A stretch of DNA of 64,000 nt from Gnetum montanum. Taxonomy: Eukaryota > Streptophyta > Gnetopsida > Gnetales > Gnetaceae. A model generated the notes under the pieces. It was not told where the DNA came from and made no database searches. It saw nothing but the letters and a program-made list of their open reading frames with translations. The stretch is taken from contig MNCI01007982.1 in NCBI GenBank assembly GCA_015680685.1, forward strand, positions 177,148 through 241,147. Reading direction: 5' to 3'. The position numbers and the translations under genes are program-made. This document shows, in pieces, positions 22,197 to 33,204 of this stretch. Each line of letters starts with the position of its first letter. Position 1 is the stretch's first letter.

Positions 22197-22925
22197 TCAT
22201 GTGTCCCTTTTTTTATAGAAATAACAAGTAATATTTTCACCATGTTGATTCATTAGCATACTTGATTTATTCTTTTCCTTATGGATAGCTTTTTCCTTTT
22301 TGTCCTTCATTTTATCATAAGTAGCTAGATTAGTACTTTCTAACGTTTCATGTATAATTCTTTCCTCCTCTTCAATACACATAATTAGAAGTTCATTTAC
22401 TGAACAACTTTCTTTATGTGTGTTATATGAGATTTTAAATGATCCATACTCATTTGGAAGAGAATTAAGAATAAAGTTAACAAGAAATAAATCAAAGAAG
22501 TCAATCCCTAAGGATTTAAATTGGGCTACTATATCACTTATTTCCATAATGTGTTCATGCATGCCCTTAGAGCTATTAAGCCTCATGCTTTAGAGTTTGT
22601 TCATGACGGTATTGGCTATTGCCTTATTTGACTTCACAAATTGTTCTTCAATAGCTCACATGAAGTGTTTCCCCTTGTCACATCTAGGGTTAGAACCTTG
22701 AATGTTTTTATTTGTATGAGGTTTAATAAAAATCATGCTTAAGTGGTTGGATTACTTCGATTGCTTTGAAAAATTATTTTCCTTTAACACAATAGATTCC
22801 ATGGTGTTTTAAGAATATTCATATGGAACACCAAATTAAGGTCTATCCAACCAAAGTAAGGAGAATTTTATCCCTCTAATCTTGAAAATTAACCCTAGTT
22901 AATATGGAGCATGAGGATTAGACAT
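22197..22925 (-). pseudogene. gag: C1 gag
   Basis: The minus-strand frame from about 22925 (MSNPHAP, then LTRVNFQD after a frameshift) passes into RLNSSKGMHEHIMEISDIVA, KSLGIDFFDLFLVNFILNSL and SYNTHKESCSVNELLIMCIE at 22586-22250, a typical plant copia gag capsid (UBN2-like). A Lys/Glu-rich end and a partial zinc knuckle start (CYFYKK) close it near 22197. Stops break the N-terminal half. The exact start is uncertain. Confidence 0.78.
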
Positions 22926-23699
22926 AAAAGTTGTTGGAGGAACTCCTACTGAAACAAAATACATCATACTAGGAATTAGGAAATAATAAATATCAACCTT
23001 TCTATGGGTAGCATTTGCATCTACATGAACTTATGTAACATTCTTATCAATAAGAATAGCAAATTTACAACAATTTCTTTAGTCCTATAGGCATAAAAAA
23101 ATTTATTCCAAATTCACTATCTCATTCCAATGAGACCATTAAAAAGATCACTTTTCTCTAGAGCAAGTAATTTAGTAATGAATCAATTGCAATTCTTGAA
23201 ATGATATCTTTGTTTGCATTATCATTATGACTTAAGGTATTATAAAAGGATGTTGAAACATGACTTAAGATATTATGTCTACCTTTAGGTCATGTTTAAA
23301 ATTTTTTTGTTGAACATGATATTCAAAAGATCAAAATGGTGCTATACTTCATATTCATAAATATATATAGAAAGCATTCTCACAAACTATATATATGAAA
23401 TAATTTTATATCAATAAAAAATGGTTTTCCAAAAAACATGCCTTTTCCAATATGGCTTAATTTAATTTACCATATTATTAAAGCTATTACAAAAAAAATA
23501 TTATATCCATAACTACATTTCCTTGAGTAGTTAAAAAATAAAATATAAAATGAAGCTTTATTACATCTAACAACCCATAGGGTCTATTTGATAAATATTA
23601 AATTTTCATGAAAAATAAAAATAGACTCTACAAATTAAACAAGCACCAATGGAGATATCAAAAATAAATCATACAAGCTTGATAAAGAAGCACATGTAA
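22926..23699. other. Unassigned AT-rich segment between C1 gag and LINE
   Basis: About 770 bases. A short minus-strand open stretch ending at the C1 gag start reads VDANATHRKVDIYYFLIPSM, which could be a C1 leader peptide or chance. No LTR ends, primer site or known domain were recognised. The right part (23300-23700) is A/T-rich with short homopolymers. Confidence 0.4.
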
Positions 23700-24905
23700 C
23701 TCATGTTCAAGGACTCTTGATATGAACAACCTACAAATGTACTTTCTTAGGAGAGTTGAATCTATCTTCTACTTTCACTTATAAGATGATGAAAACTTAA
23801 TCGAATCTTGTTGATAAATTTTTGATACTTATTGAAAATAGCAACTCAGAGATAGTAAGCTTCTACATCTAGTTTATTAGAGCTAATGTAGTGTAAATAA
23901 AATTTCCTATGCCTTTCACTTTTGTCCACATCAGTGTTAAAACTGTCTACTTGACTAGTTGGTGAATATGCTTAGGACTTCTCTACATGTCATCCTAAGA
24001 GATATTTCATTTTCTCAACAATTCCATCCCTTGGAAATACCAACCATGGTCTTGCAAATCCTTAAGAATTGCTTTAGAGAATTTGTCTTACCTTGAGATA
24101 TGCAAGCTATGAGTGTATGTAATGAATTGGCACAAGGCTTCTGCTTCTAAAGGTAGTAAATCAAATTAACATAATAACATTCAGTAAGGTGGTTGCATCT
24201 TTACCTTTAACTTATTGCATAAATTTTTTTTTTCATTCTCTCAATATCTTCCCAAAGTTTAGCATTGAGTCCAAGTCCCCAAATAACACATCCATATAAT
24301 ATGGTAGGATATATGATAGTTTGAAATTTTTTTTTTTTTTGATCTTCTAAGAACAAAGGCCTAAATCCTTGCACTTACTTTTGAAAGCATATAGAGCCTT
24401 GAAATCTTCTGCTATTTTTTCTTTGATGCACTTTCCCCACATGTAATTATTATATAAATGAGACCCAAATATTTAAAAGAATCTACTATTTTCACATTGT
24501 TACCTCCAAAATGGAAGTTATAATAGTTATTTCTTGTATATTAGATTGTCAACTTAGGTTTATCTACATTCACTTGAAGATTAGATGAAAGAAAATAATT
24601 TTATAAAACTTGCAACATATTTTGCATACCTTTTGCAGTAGTGGAAATTAGGGTAGCATCATCTGCATATAAAATAAGATTCAGTTCTTGGGTTCCAATT
24701 TTGAAAGTATGACTATCTTGCCCATCACATAACTATTCTTACATTTCATTAATAATGATATCAAAGAGACTTGGAGAAAGTGAACGACTTTTCTTAACTT
24801 TAATTTTACTTTGGAATTGAAATTTTTTTCTAATTTCTATCTATAATTTCAATAATTACTTCCTTATACAATCATTGAGTTATTGCAATGAAGTTTGAAG
24901 AGAGG
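23700..24905 (-). pseudogene. LINE (non-LTR) reverse transcriptase fragment
   Basis: Minus strand from 24800 reads SRSLSPSLFDIIINEM, SHTFKIGTQELNLILYADDA with the intact YADD palm motif at about 24661-24672, then TAKGMQNMLQVL, NYFLSSNLQVNVDKPKLTI, FKYLGLIYI and DVLFGDLDSMLNFGKILREW, the usual order of a plant L1-type RT into its thumb. It continues with many stops to about 23800. The 5' side is cut by the G3 LTR at 24906 and does not reappear in the window. A 15-base T run at about 24328-24342 lies inside it. Confidence 0.82.
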
Positions 24906-27511
24906 TGTGACATCCCATCTAGATACATTAGGTATGGCTGTACGATTGTAATTTATTCATCACGTGTGTGTGTCTTAGTGGATTATTGGGGACAACTTAG
25001 CTTATTAGAATTGCACTTTATATGTTATGATTATGATGTCTTTACATGTTTAACTAACATGATTATGTACACTAGCCCTATGGGATGTGTTAGACATGTG
25101 ATGTTGCTGGTCGGGATGTTAGATTGGGGTACAAGAGCACCTATGTGGTATGTAGTTATGCTATATATGAAATTTCAGTAATTATGCATTTAAACTGTAG
25201 CACTTTATTGTGTGATGATTGGGTATGATTTTAGTATGTGACTAGGTAGAGCATTTGATATGGATCTCTAAGGTTCAAATGTATTTTAATTTGGAGTATC
25301 CGTGTGGTTATTATGCACATTGGAAGTTTCAAGTATTAGTTCTAAGCAATAAAAGAAATAAACTTATGAAAAAAAATAAAATTTAAAAAAGTATAATTTA
25401 AAAATCAAATTTTGCATGTGACACGTGGGAAAAAAAAGAAGTGACTTGTATACGGTTTTAAATAAAAAGCATAGTTTATATGGTTGTTTTATTGCCCACT
25501 ACCTTACCAAAACCGCGTACCCATAAAACATTGGGTTCTGTCTCATTTTTTTTCTTTATTTCTAGAAACAAAAATAGAAGTTAAGGAATTAGTTTTCTTT
25601 CCTTCTTTCTACCATTTTCATCATTTCTTTTCCTAGAAGTTTGGCATTGTGGACAGTTTTTTCTTATTATGAACCTAGATTTGGAATTGCTATAGTCATA
25701 TCTATGTGGGTGTGGAGCTTGTTTGGAGCACAATGAAGTTCTGCTGAAGTTTCAAGGATTTGCTGCTTATTTTGGACTTTTTGCCATAACAATTTTAATT
25801 GGTGGGTTGTCTTTATATTTTTCCTACATTTTTATCTTAGATTAGTATATGTGATCATGCAATGTGGGCATGTGGGATGGATAGTTAAAAGATTGAGCTT
25901 GGATATGTTATTTTACACATTTCTCGTTATCATATGGCTTTGTTTAACAATTTTTTATTAATATTTATGTGATGTATGGTATGATGTAGACTTGTGAAAA
26001 ATGATATGTGATGTTGATGAGACTGGTAGGGTGGGAATATTATATTTTAGGGGCCTATTGTGGTGTGGAAGTTTCTAGGAGTTTCCATCATCATTGGATA
26101 TAATTAAATGATATTAATTATTATTTTATTAATAAAACTTTGAAAGTGCATAAATTTTCTTCCAAGAGTCTGATTTATGTGAAATTAGTGTCATTGGGAT
26201 CATCTTGGAAAGTACTTTCTAAGCATGGAATTGGTTTTTCTCTTTAGGCATATGTCATTTTGAGGATTATTATAGTGGTCTTTTTGTGGAATTGCATGTA
26301 GTTCAAGAAATAGGTTTGTTGCTAAAAATTTTGTTTCATCGAATAGTGGTATTATTTTCATAAAATAAATGTGAATGTTAGGTGTAGATATATGTGGTCA
26401 TGTTATGTTTGTTTGGATGTGTTGTGCTTATGACATGTGTTGGCTTAAGCTAGTTGAGATTTGTACATGTCTTTGCGATGACACTTGTGATGGTCATTGG
26501 TGGATGATGCTAGCATGAGGGTCTGGACTGGTTGCTGATGAGGCACCCTAGAGGTAGTATGGATTCACTTCCACTATGATGCATCGATCAAGCTCATATC
26601 TCAGGCCTCATCCTGAAAGTGGAAGATCATAGGTGTGTTCATCCCTATAGCTGTTATGTGCCATAAGTATGTTCATCCCTATAACTAGTCATCTAGAAGC
26701 CTAGTGGTTGTAGCTCACAGGTTGATGAACCCTAGCATCGGTTGGATAAATAAAATACCTGCAAGAAATGGTTATTTATGAGTACTCATGGAAACATTTC
26801 ACATGATACACTAAGTATGGATATGCTAGTGACCACATGGGTTGCATATGATTGGATTACAATTGTGTGGGTTGTGAATGGTGTCACAAATGTGATTGAT
26901 TATGTTTGACAATGGTTTTATTTATGATTGTATGATAGAAATCTATTCTCTTTGATAGTGATTATGCCAATGTTATATGCAATATGGTGTGTGTACATTT
27001 ATTGCTCTTAACATGTACAAGACTAACAATTGTTGTAGGCTTCCTTGTACCCCACTTCTCTCCTCCCATGTAGTACTTGTAGGCCATCTAGCAGGGGAAG
27101 TGTAAAGGCTTTCCACTTAGTTTTATATTGACTTTATTTAATTATAAGTAAATTCATAGGAGCATAGAAGAGCACGAAGAGAGAGAGAGTAGAGTAGAGA
27201 AGGGAAGAATCTTCAAGGATTGGTTAATGCATTTGTATGAAACTCTCTATACTCTTCTATATATATGTTGATGTTTATGTACTTTTGTATCATATGAGAG
27301 TAGTGTAATTATTGGATTATGTAGAGACATGTAGTTTTATAAATTGACATGTATATGTAGTTTTTGAATTGGTAGGATTTGTTATGCAATTTGAGCTTCC
27401 TTAAGATAATGTATTTCTATACATCATTAGTTTTTAGTTTGCAATGCTTTTGTTGTAAGATTACTAGTGATCTTTGGCATCACCCTATCCTAGCTAGGGT
27501 GGGATGTTACA
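24906..27511 (+). repeat. G3 5' LTR (about 2.6 kb)
   Basis: The ends are inverted: TGTGACATCCCA at 24906 and TGGGATGTTACA at 27500-27511, the terminal form of many plant Ty3 LTRs. A GA-rich run GAAGAGAGAGAGAGTAGAGT lies at about 27176-27195, near the probable transcript start. No gene is supported inside; the 97-codon ORF at 24888-25181 crosses the LTR boundary and is not one. Confidence 0.75.
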
Positions 27512-27514
27512 TTG

Positions 27515-27526
27515 TGGTCTTGGAGC
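27515..27526 (+). other. G3 primer binding site, iMet-like
   Basis: TGGTCTTGGAGC, three bases after the LTR end, matches the iMet primer site TGGTATCAGAGC at 9 of 12 positions and is in the right place. The mismatches suggest decay. Confidence 0.65.
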
Positions 27527-27583
27527 TAATTACTCTAATGTTGTATGTTGTTTGGGGTACTCATCCATTTGTGATTTTAGGTT

Positions 27584-28650
27584 ATGGAGATGTATAGTAG
27601 GCGTGGTCATGATGTTGGTGGGGCTCATATATTAGAAGGGCCTAATGATGGGCAGCCTCATGAAACATCTAGTAGTGGTCCTACAAATAGGCAACTAGAT
27701 GTTATACAACAACTATTATAGATCCTACTAGAGCATGTTGTAGTTAGTGATGCTTCCATTCCCACGGTTAGGGAAGTGGAAAGTGGTAGTGGTAGTGGAG
27801 GCTTAGAAGATTCAAACAAGAAGCCTATTAATAGAAAATTGGTATAACAATTTTCGAAGTTGGAACCTTCTAAATTTGATGGCATTGAGGATCCCACTAT
27901 AGCTATAGAATGGTTGGAGGAATTAAAAAAATATTTTGATTTAATGGACTACTCTTCAGTTCAACAAACTCCTTTGGCAGTTTATCAGTTGGTTGGTACT
28001 ACCCAGCATTAGTGGATGATTGAAGAGTAGGCCAAGGGATGGACTAGCCATGAGGTGATATGGGAGGATTTTCTTACATATTTTAGAGCTTGTTATGTGT
28101 CTACAAAATATGCTTAGGCCAAGGAGGATGATTTCTATCATTTCGATCATAGTGGTTGGCTTATGGTAGAGTATGATGCTCATTTCTCTAATTTTAGTAG
28201 TTATGTACCATAGGTCCAGATAGATGGTCAAGTATGAGCAAATAGATTTGTTAGAGGTTTGAAGCCATCTTCAAAGGACCACATATTACCCCTCAAATTG
28301 ATGTGCTATGATGACACTAGAGCAATAGCCATGGATTTAGAGAGGAGTCAACATGAAGATGTAGTTCGTAGAGAGAGGTGATAAGGGCAAAAGAGAGGAT
28401 CGACATCCAAAGAGAGGCCTGGCCCCTCCAAGTAAGCTTGTGAACATAAAGGTGAGAATCCAACATCAACTTGTGATCCTATTATTGGGGGTCATCATAG
28501 ATCTATTGTTTGTGATAGATGTGGGTAGTGTGGCCATCTATAGAGGGATTACTAGAATTGTTTTGAATGTGGAAAACTAGGGCATCAAGCTCAGGAGTGC
28601 CTAAAGCAAGTAGGGAGTAGTGAGGGAGACAAAGGTCAAGGATAGTGAAC
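27584..28650 (+). pseudogene. gag: G3 gag with two zinc knuckles
   Basis: The ATG at 27584 opens MEMYSRRGHDVGGAH. The capsid domain (SKLEPSKFDGIEDPTIAIEW, about 27860-27915; EDFLTYFRACYVSTKYA) runs to about 28370. Two tandem knuckles sit at about 28512-28601: the first, CDRCG*CGHL*RDY, has lost its last Cys (Tyr) and carries stops; the second, CFECGKLGHQAQEC, is complete. Several stops replace Gln or Trp codons. Confidence 0.82.
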
Positions 28651-28759
28651 TTTAGTTTAGGGCAAATGTGGAACATTAGTTACTCCACTAGGAGGAGTAG
28701 ACCAAAGGACCTAGGATGAGTGTACGTCATAATAGACTAGCCATTAGATGAGTAGCCAA

Positions 28760-29290
28760 ACACCGTGATGGAGATAGGAGGTATGATTATGAGCTTTAAT
28801 GTGTTAATTCTATTTGATCCAAGTACTATCCATTCTTTCATAGATCCTATGGTTGCACATCATGTAGCTCTTGTATATAATTCTCTTTATCTTGCATTGA
28901 TAGTATCTTCTACTGGGGATCATGAAACTCGAGTTGATTAGGTGTGTATAGGTGTGCTTGTAGAATTGAAAGATGTGTAATGGGTTAGTGATTTACATGT
29001 TATGGATCTTGGAGTATATGGTGTGATTTTGGAAATGGATTGGCTATCACAATTCAATGCTAGTTTGGACTATCAACAAAAGTTCCTAAGACTACAATTA
29101 GTTGATGCTGCTTCAATTGAGGTACAAACTAGTCTAATGATTGTGCGCCTAGATTTGATCTCCTCTCAAATGTACTGTAGCATGCTTCAAAACGTGCATG
29201 AATGCTTTTTAGATATACTATATAAAATAGATATGGTGGACATAGCTCACATTCCTATGGTTAAAGAATTTTCTAATGTTTTCTAGTTAA
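28760..29290 (+). pseudogene. G3 protease region
   Basis: The frame VLILFDPSTIHSFIDPMVAH at about 28803-28860 aligns with the Ty3 protease active-site strand, where the D-S/T-G triplet reads DPS. MDLGVYGVILEMDWLSQFNA at 29002-29061 is the conserved strand-helix near the domain end. Stops occur between them. Confidence 0.7.
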
Positions 29291-29299
29291 AATTACCAT

Positions 29300-29936
29300 G
29301 TTTGACATTGAGGTGAGAGATTGAGTTTGAAATTGAACGTAAACATGGTACTAAGACTATTTGAAAGGTTCCACATAGGATGTCTCCCATAGAGCTAGCA
29401 GAGTTGAAGATCCAACTGCAAGAGTTTCTAGACAAAGGCCTCATTCAACCTAGTGTATCACCATGGGGTGCACCAGTGCTATTAGTTAAAAAGAAGAATG
29501 GGAGTTTGTGACTATGCATAGATTATAGGCAACTAAACTAGGTGACAGTGAAAAATAAATATCCTTTCCCATGTATTGATGACTTATTTGATAAAATTTT
29601 GGGAGCTCATGTATTCTCCAAGATTGATCTCAAATTTGGGTATCATTAGGTATAGGTTCATGAACAAGATGTGTCAAAGATAGGATTTAGAACATAATAT
29701 GGTCATTATAAGTTTCGGTGCTTCCATTTGGGTTAACAAATGCACTAGCAATTTTCATGCACCTCATGAATAGTGTGATATGGTCATTCCTAGATCAATT
29801 TATGATTGTGTTCATAGATGATATCTAAGTATATTCTTCTAATGAGGAGTTTCATGTAGAGCACTTGTAGATGGTCTTACAAACTTTGAGGAAGTACCAA
29901 TAGTGTGCTCAGCCATCCAAGTATTGATTTTGGCCC
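29300..29936 (+). pseudogene. G3 reverse transcriptase, truncated
   Basis: [48 protein letters not shown] and a catalytic FIDD at about 29812-29823 are visible. The sequence stops at the SKY*FWP motif just after the palm. A frameshift near 29700 and several stops are present. No RNase H or integrase follows. Confidence 0.82.
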
Positions 29937-29944
29937 ATTGCATA

Positions 29945-30189
29945 TTATATTTTTTGTTTTTTCTTACTTATCTCAAATCTATTGGTAGGATGGTAGTTTC
30001 TTTCTATGATTATGATTCCTAACTTTACATAATTCTGATTAACTATGTAAGGTTCAAATATATGCAGATTATCTACTCCTAGAACTAAATCATATGCTAA
30101 CCAAGGCATACTATAAACACGCATAGTTGTCATTTGCTTATTTGGAAATATTAGTCGTAGATCAAACACTTTTTCAATGGTTTTATCTA
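29945..30189 (-). pseudogene. Caulimovirid protease C-terminal part, copy B
   Basis: Minus-strand reading matches 37612-37863 of copy A, including the segment MPWLAYDLVLGVDNLH. It is separated from its active-site half (31049-31250) by the solo LTR and ends at the junction with G3 RT. Confidence 0.82.
30185..30189. repeat. Target duplication ATCTA, left copy
   Basis: ATCTA at 30185-30189 and 31044-31048 flanks the solo LTR exactly. The uninterrupted sequence is visible in copy A near 37870-37890 (TTTTATCTATTTTGTTAAAAC), so both filled and empty sites are in this window. Confidence 0.9.
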
Positions 30190-31043
30190 TGATGAGTGGC
30201 GAGGTACCCCTACACTCCACCATATGAATACGAGNNNNNNNNNNNNNNNNNNNNNNNNNNNNNNNNNNNNNNNNNNNNNNNNNNNNNNNNNNNNNNNNNN
30301 NNNNNNNNNNNNNNNNNNNNNNNNNNNNNNNNNNNNNNNNNNNNNNNNNNNNNNNNNNNNNNNNNNNNNNNNNNNNNNNNNNNNNNNNNNNNNNNNNNNN
30401 NNNNNNNNNNNNNNNNNNNNNNNNNNNNNNNNNNNNNNNNNNNNNNNNNNNNNNNNNNNNNNNNNNNNNNNNNNNNNNNNNNNNNNNNNNNNNNNNNNNN
30501 NNNNNNNNNNNNNNNNNNNNNNNNNNNNNNNNNNNNNNNNNNNNNNNNNNNNNNNNNNNNNNNNNNNNNNNNNNNNNNNNNNNNNNNNNNNNNNNNNNNN
30601 NNNNNNNNNNNNNNNNNNNNNNNNNNNNNNNNNNNNNNNNNNNNNNNNNNNNNNNNNNNNNNNNNNNNNNNNNNNNNNNNNNNNNNNNNNNNNNNNNNNN
30701 NNNNNNNNNNNNNNNNNNNNNNNNNNNNNNNNNNNNNNNNNNNNNNNNNNNNNNNNNNNNNNNNNNNNNNNNNNNNNNNNNNNNNNNNNNNNNNNNNNNN
30801 NNNNNNNNNNNNNNNNNNNNNNNNNNNNNNNNNNNNNNNNNNNNNNNNNNNNNNNNNNNNNNNNNNNNNNNNNNNNNNNNNNNNNNNNNNNNNNNNNNNN
30901 NNNNNNNNNNNNNNNNNNNNNNNNNNNNNNNNNNNNNNNNNNNNNNNNNNNNNNNNNNNNNNNNNNNNNNNNNNNNGATATCGCGTACGCGATATCGCAG
31001 GGACAGACGCGATATCGCGGCACATGCAAGTCGCATCTCATCA
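30190..31043 (-). repeat. Solo LTR (Athila type) in the caulimovirid, with assembly gap
   Basis: Forward TGATGAGTGGCGAGG to CATCTCATCA, with 742 Ns (30235-30976) in the middle. The visible ends match the solo LTR at 51657-52611 and the A1 LTR ends. The U3 end preserved at 30977-31043 contains the perfect palindrome GATATCGCGTACGCGATATC. The true length is unknown because of the gap. All long ORFs crossing the N run are artefacts. Confidence 0.88.
30235..30976. other. Assembly gap (742 N)
   Basis: A run of N inside the solo LTR. The flanks are both LTR sequence of the same family, so the missing DNA is most simply the LTR middle; a longer nested insertion cannot be excluded. Confidence 0.98.
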
Positions 31044-31048
31044 ATCTA

Positions 31049-31560
31049 TTTTTTTAAAACTTATAACAAGATTTGGACAATTTTGTCATAAGTAATGAGG
31101 AATTATGGATTCTCTTGCTAGGCTTACTTCAGCACCTGAATCAATTAAGGCATCTACAGGATATGTCTTAAATCATGGTAGCTTAATATTAAAAGTACAT
31201 ATTGGTGTTTGTACTTTTCCTTGTGTGTTTTGGTTTACCTTAATTGTATGGGTTTCAAGTGTTTCTTCCTGCTAAGAGTGTTGCATGTATTTTTTTTCTT
31301 CCTCCTGTAGCTTCTCTATTTCTTTTTGTTCCATTTATATGAAGATTTGTAGCTGGTGTATCCTTTTTTTTTCTATATATAGATTCTTGTAGGTTAGATG
31401 AAGATGTATCGCTTTCTTCATCTTTTAACCATTGTTCTAAGTCTTCAATATTTTTAGTGCATGATACTTTAGGTTAACTATCTAATGAGGGTTGAATATC
31501 TTTAATAAAATTTTTTAATGCTTTTATTTCTCATTTTTTCTCTTTTAATTGTTTGTCTAA
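31049..31560 (-). pseudogene. Caulimovirid protease N-terminal half, copy B
   Basis: The minus-strand frame reads VDALIDSGAEVSLARESIIP with the retropepsin D-S-G at 31134-31142. In copy A the same triplet is DLG (37969-37977), a single C-to-T difference. Upstream (to about 31560) is a Lys/Glu-rich linker to CP. Confidence 0.8.
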
Positions 31561-33204
31561 TCTAATATACTTAGTTAAATCATCTAAAAGTGTTTTCTTT
31601 AGTTTTTTTTTAGATGTCCTAGTTCTACCTCTGCTAGTGCTAGTTGATCTTCTAATTGTTTTGATTGATATTTGCTTGGAGTTAGTGATGATGAATCTTT
31701 CTTATTCATGTTGCAGTAATAGACATCATCATCAGAGTTATCAAAAATTAGAGGATCATTGTACAAGGAATAAGTGTCTTCATGGTCATCAACAGAAAAA
31801 ACGATATCCACATCCCCCCTCTCAGAAAGAAGATCGTCAGTGTCAGAGAGAAAGAGGTCAGTGTGAGGGTTAAAAAGGATTAGATCCTACTCGGGGTCAG
31901 AGATCCAGTCATAGTGGAGTTCATAGAGATGATGCTTTTTGATGAAATGAAGTTTTTTTGGATTCGAAGTACGATGAGGACATTTAGAAGCAAAATGGGA
32001 TCCACCACAATTAAAACATTTAATGTCTTTGAAAGGTCATTTTTGAGAGTGACGACAAAAATAACTGGGACATTTGTGGACTTGTTTAATAGGTTTAGGA
32101 TGCCATTGCTTGTGTCTAGAATGACAAGGTTGGGAAGAACAACGTCTACAAGAACAGGAAGAAAAAGATGTTTTTTTGTTTCTATATTTTTCTTCAGGAC
32201 ATAATTCTAAACATAAATTCTTACCTAATTTTTTACTAAGATCTTGGACCAAATGTCGAGCCTATTGTGTATAACAAATTTCTCTATTTTTTTGTTCTAG
32301 GAATTATCTTATCTGATTGAAACTCATTTCTGCTAATTGTAAATCTTGTTTTTACATTTCAGATAAATACTTGTTACAAAATGGTTGGGGAAGACATCCA
32401 AGTAAATGCTCTTTGGCAGTTGTTTCATGTGTTAACTTACCATAGTAATATCATTGTTCCATGGCATTTAGGAATTCAAGTCTTGAATCTTGGTTAATCT
32501 AGCTTTAAAGAATCTATCTCTATAGACTTCTTCTAGATTACTTTTATATCCAATGAATTCTTTGATAATAGCATTTAGGAATATGACTAAAGGTTGTGTC
32601 ACAATCTTTTGCTTGACATTTACCGAAATATGGTTCCACCATTTTCTTAAATTTCCTCAAAATTTATAACTAGCATTTATTATAGCCTGTGATGTACATT
32701 TCGTTACTAGATTGACTTGAATGTTAATGTATGATTGTATAGCATTTATAACATTTTGTCGTTGTTTCAAGTTCTTATCATCCATAGTAAAGATTGGTTG
32801 CTTTCTCCAACTTTTCTTGTCTATGTGAAAATAGCATCTTGAGCTTCTTATATTTGCTCATTGGTTTTAGCTAACAAGATGGCTTCATCTATATTTGATA
32901 TTTCAGAATGATCAGATTCATCAGATTGATGTTCCTCATTCATATTAATTTGTATTTTTCCTTTTCCTTTTTTATCTTTCAACTCTTGTTGTTTTCTCAT
33001 AAACTATTTCTTGTCTGCAAGAGAAACAAATGGAGGAGAAAGAGGAAAAAAAATATCAATTGGAAGTGGAGGAGCAGATGGAGTAGGTTTTGTTTTTGGT
33101 TGTGGACTAAGTATATGAGATAAGTTCATTAGTTTCTTATAAATAAGTCCTGTATTAATATTTGTATCTGTATTTACAGTATACAAACTATCTAATACAC
33201 TCAT
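31561..33204 (-). pseudogene. Caulimovirid coat protein region, copy B
   Basis: From 33204 leftward: an N-terminal part with a Pro-rich stretch, the CP core (degenerate, with a frameshift between about 33000 and 32250), a zinc knuckle CFNCGGSHFASKC at 31980-32018 and a C-terminal acidic tail (about 31600-31900) rich in Asp and Ser. A CP core followed by a knuckle and acidic tail is the caulimovirid pattern. Plus-strand ORFs at 31553-31873 and 31914-32204 are shadows that recur at copy A for the same reason. Confidence 0.8.

Larger units (their letters stand above)
18348..22925 (-). mobile_element. C1, Ty1/copia retrotransposon, partial
   Basis: A minus-strand copia element in the order gag, protease, GAG-pre-integrase, integrase, RT, RNase H, which is the copia order with integrase before RT. 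It is cut on its 3' side by the A0 5' LTR at 18348. I could not identify its LTRs or primer site; 18348-18930 is probably its 3' non-coding end. Numerous stops and frameshifts are present. Confidence 0.85.
24906..29936 (+). mobile_element. G3, Ty3/gypsy element, 3'-truncated
   Basis: A 2.6 kb 5' LTR, iMet-like primer site, gag, protease and the first part of RT on the plus strand. It starts inside the LINE. The RT motif [19 protein letters not shown] is typical of chromovirus-like or related Ty3 elements. The element stops abruptly in RT where caulimovirid sequence begins (about 29936), and its 3' half is not found after the caulimovirid. Confidence 0.82.

Noticed and set aside
24888-25181. 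97-codon plus ORF
   Set aside because: It crosses from the LINE into the G3 LTR start.
29945-31095. Long ORFs on both strands across 30235-30976
   Set aside because: They run through the N gap; translation there is meaningless.
31553-32204. Plus-strand ORFs repeated at 38387-39038
   Set aside because: They are antisense to the caulimovirid coat protein; recurrence is due to the tandem viral copies.
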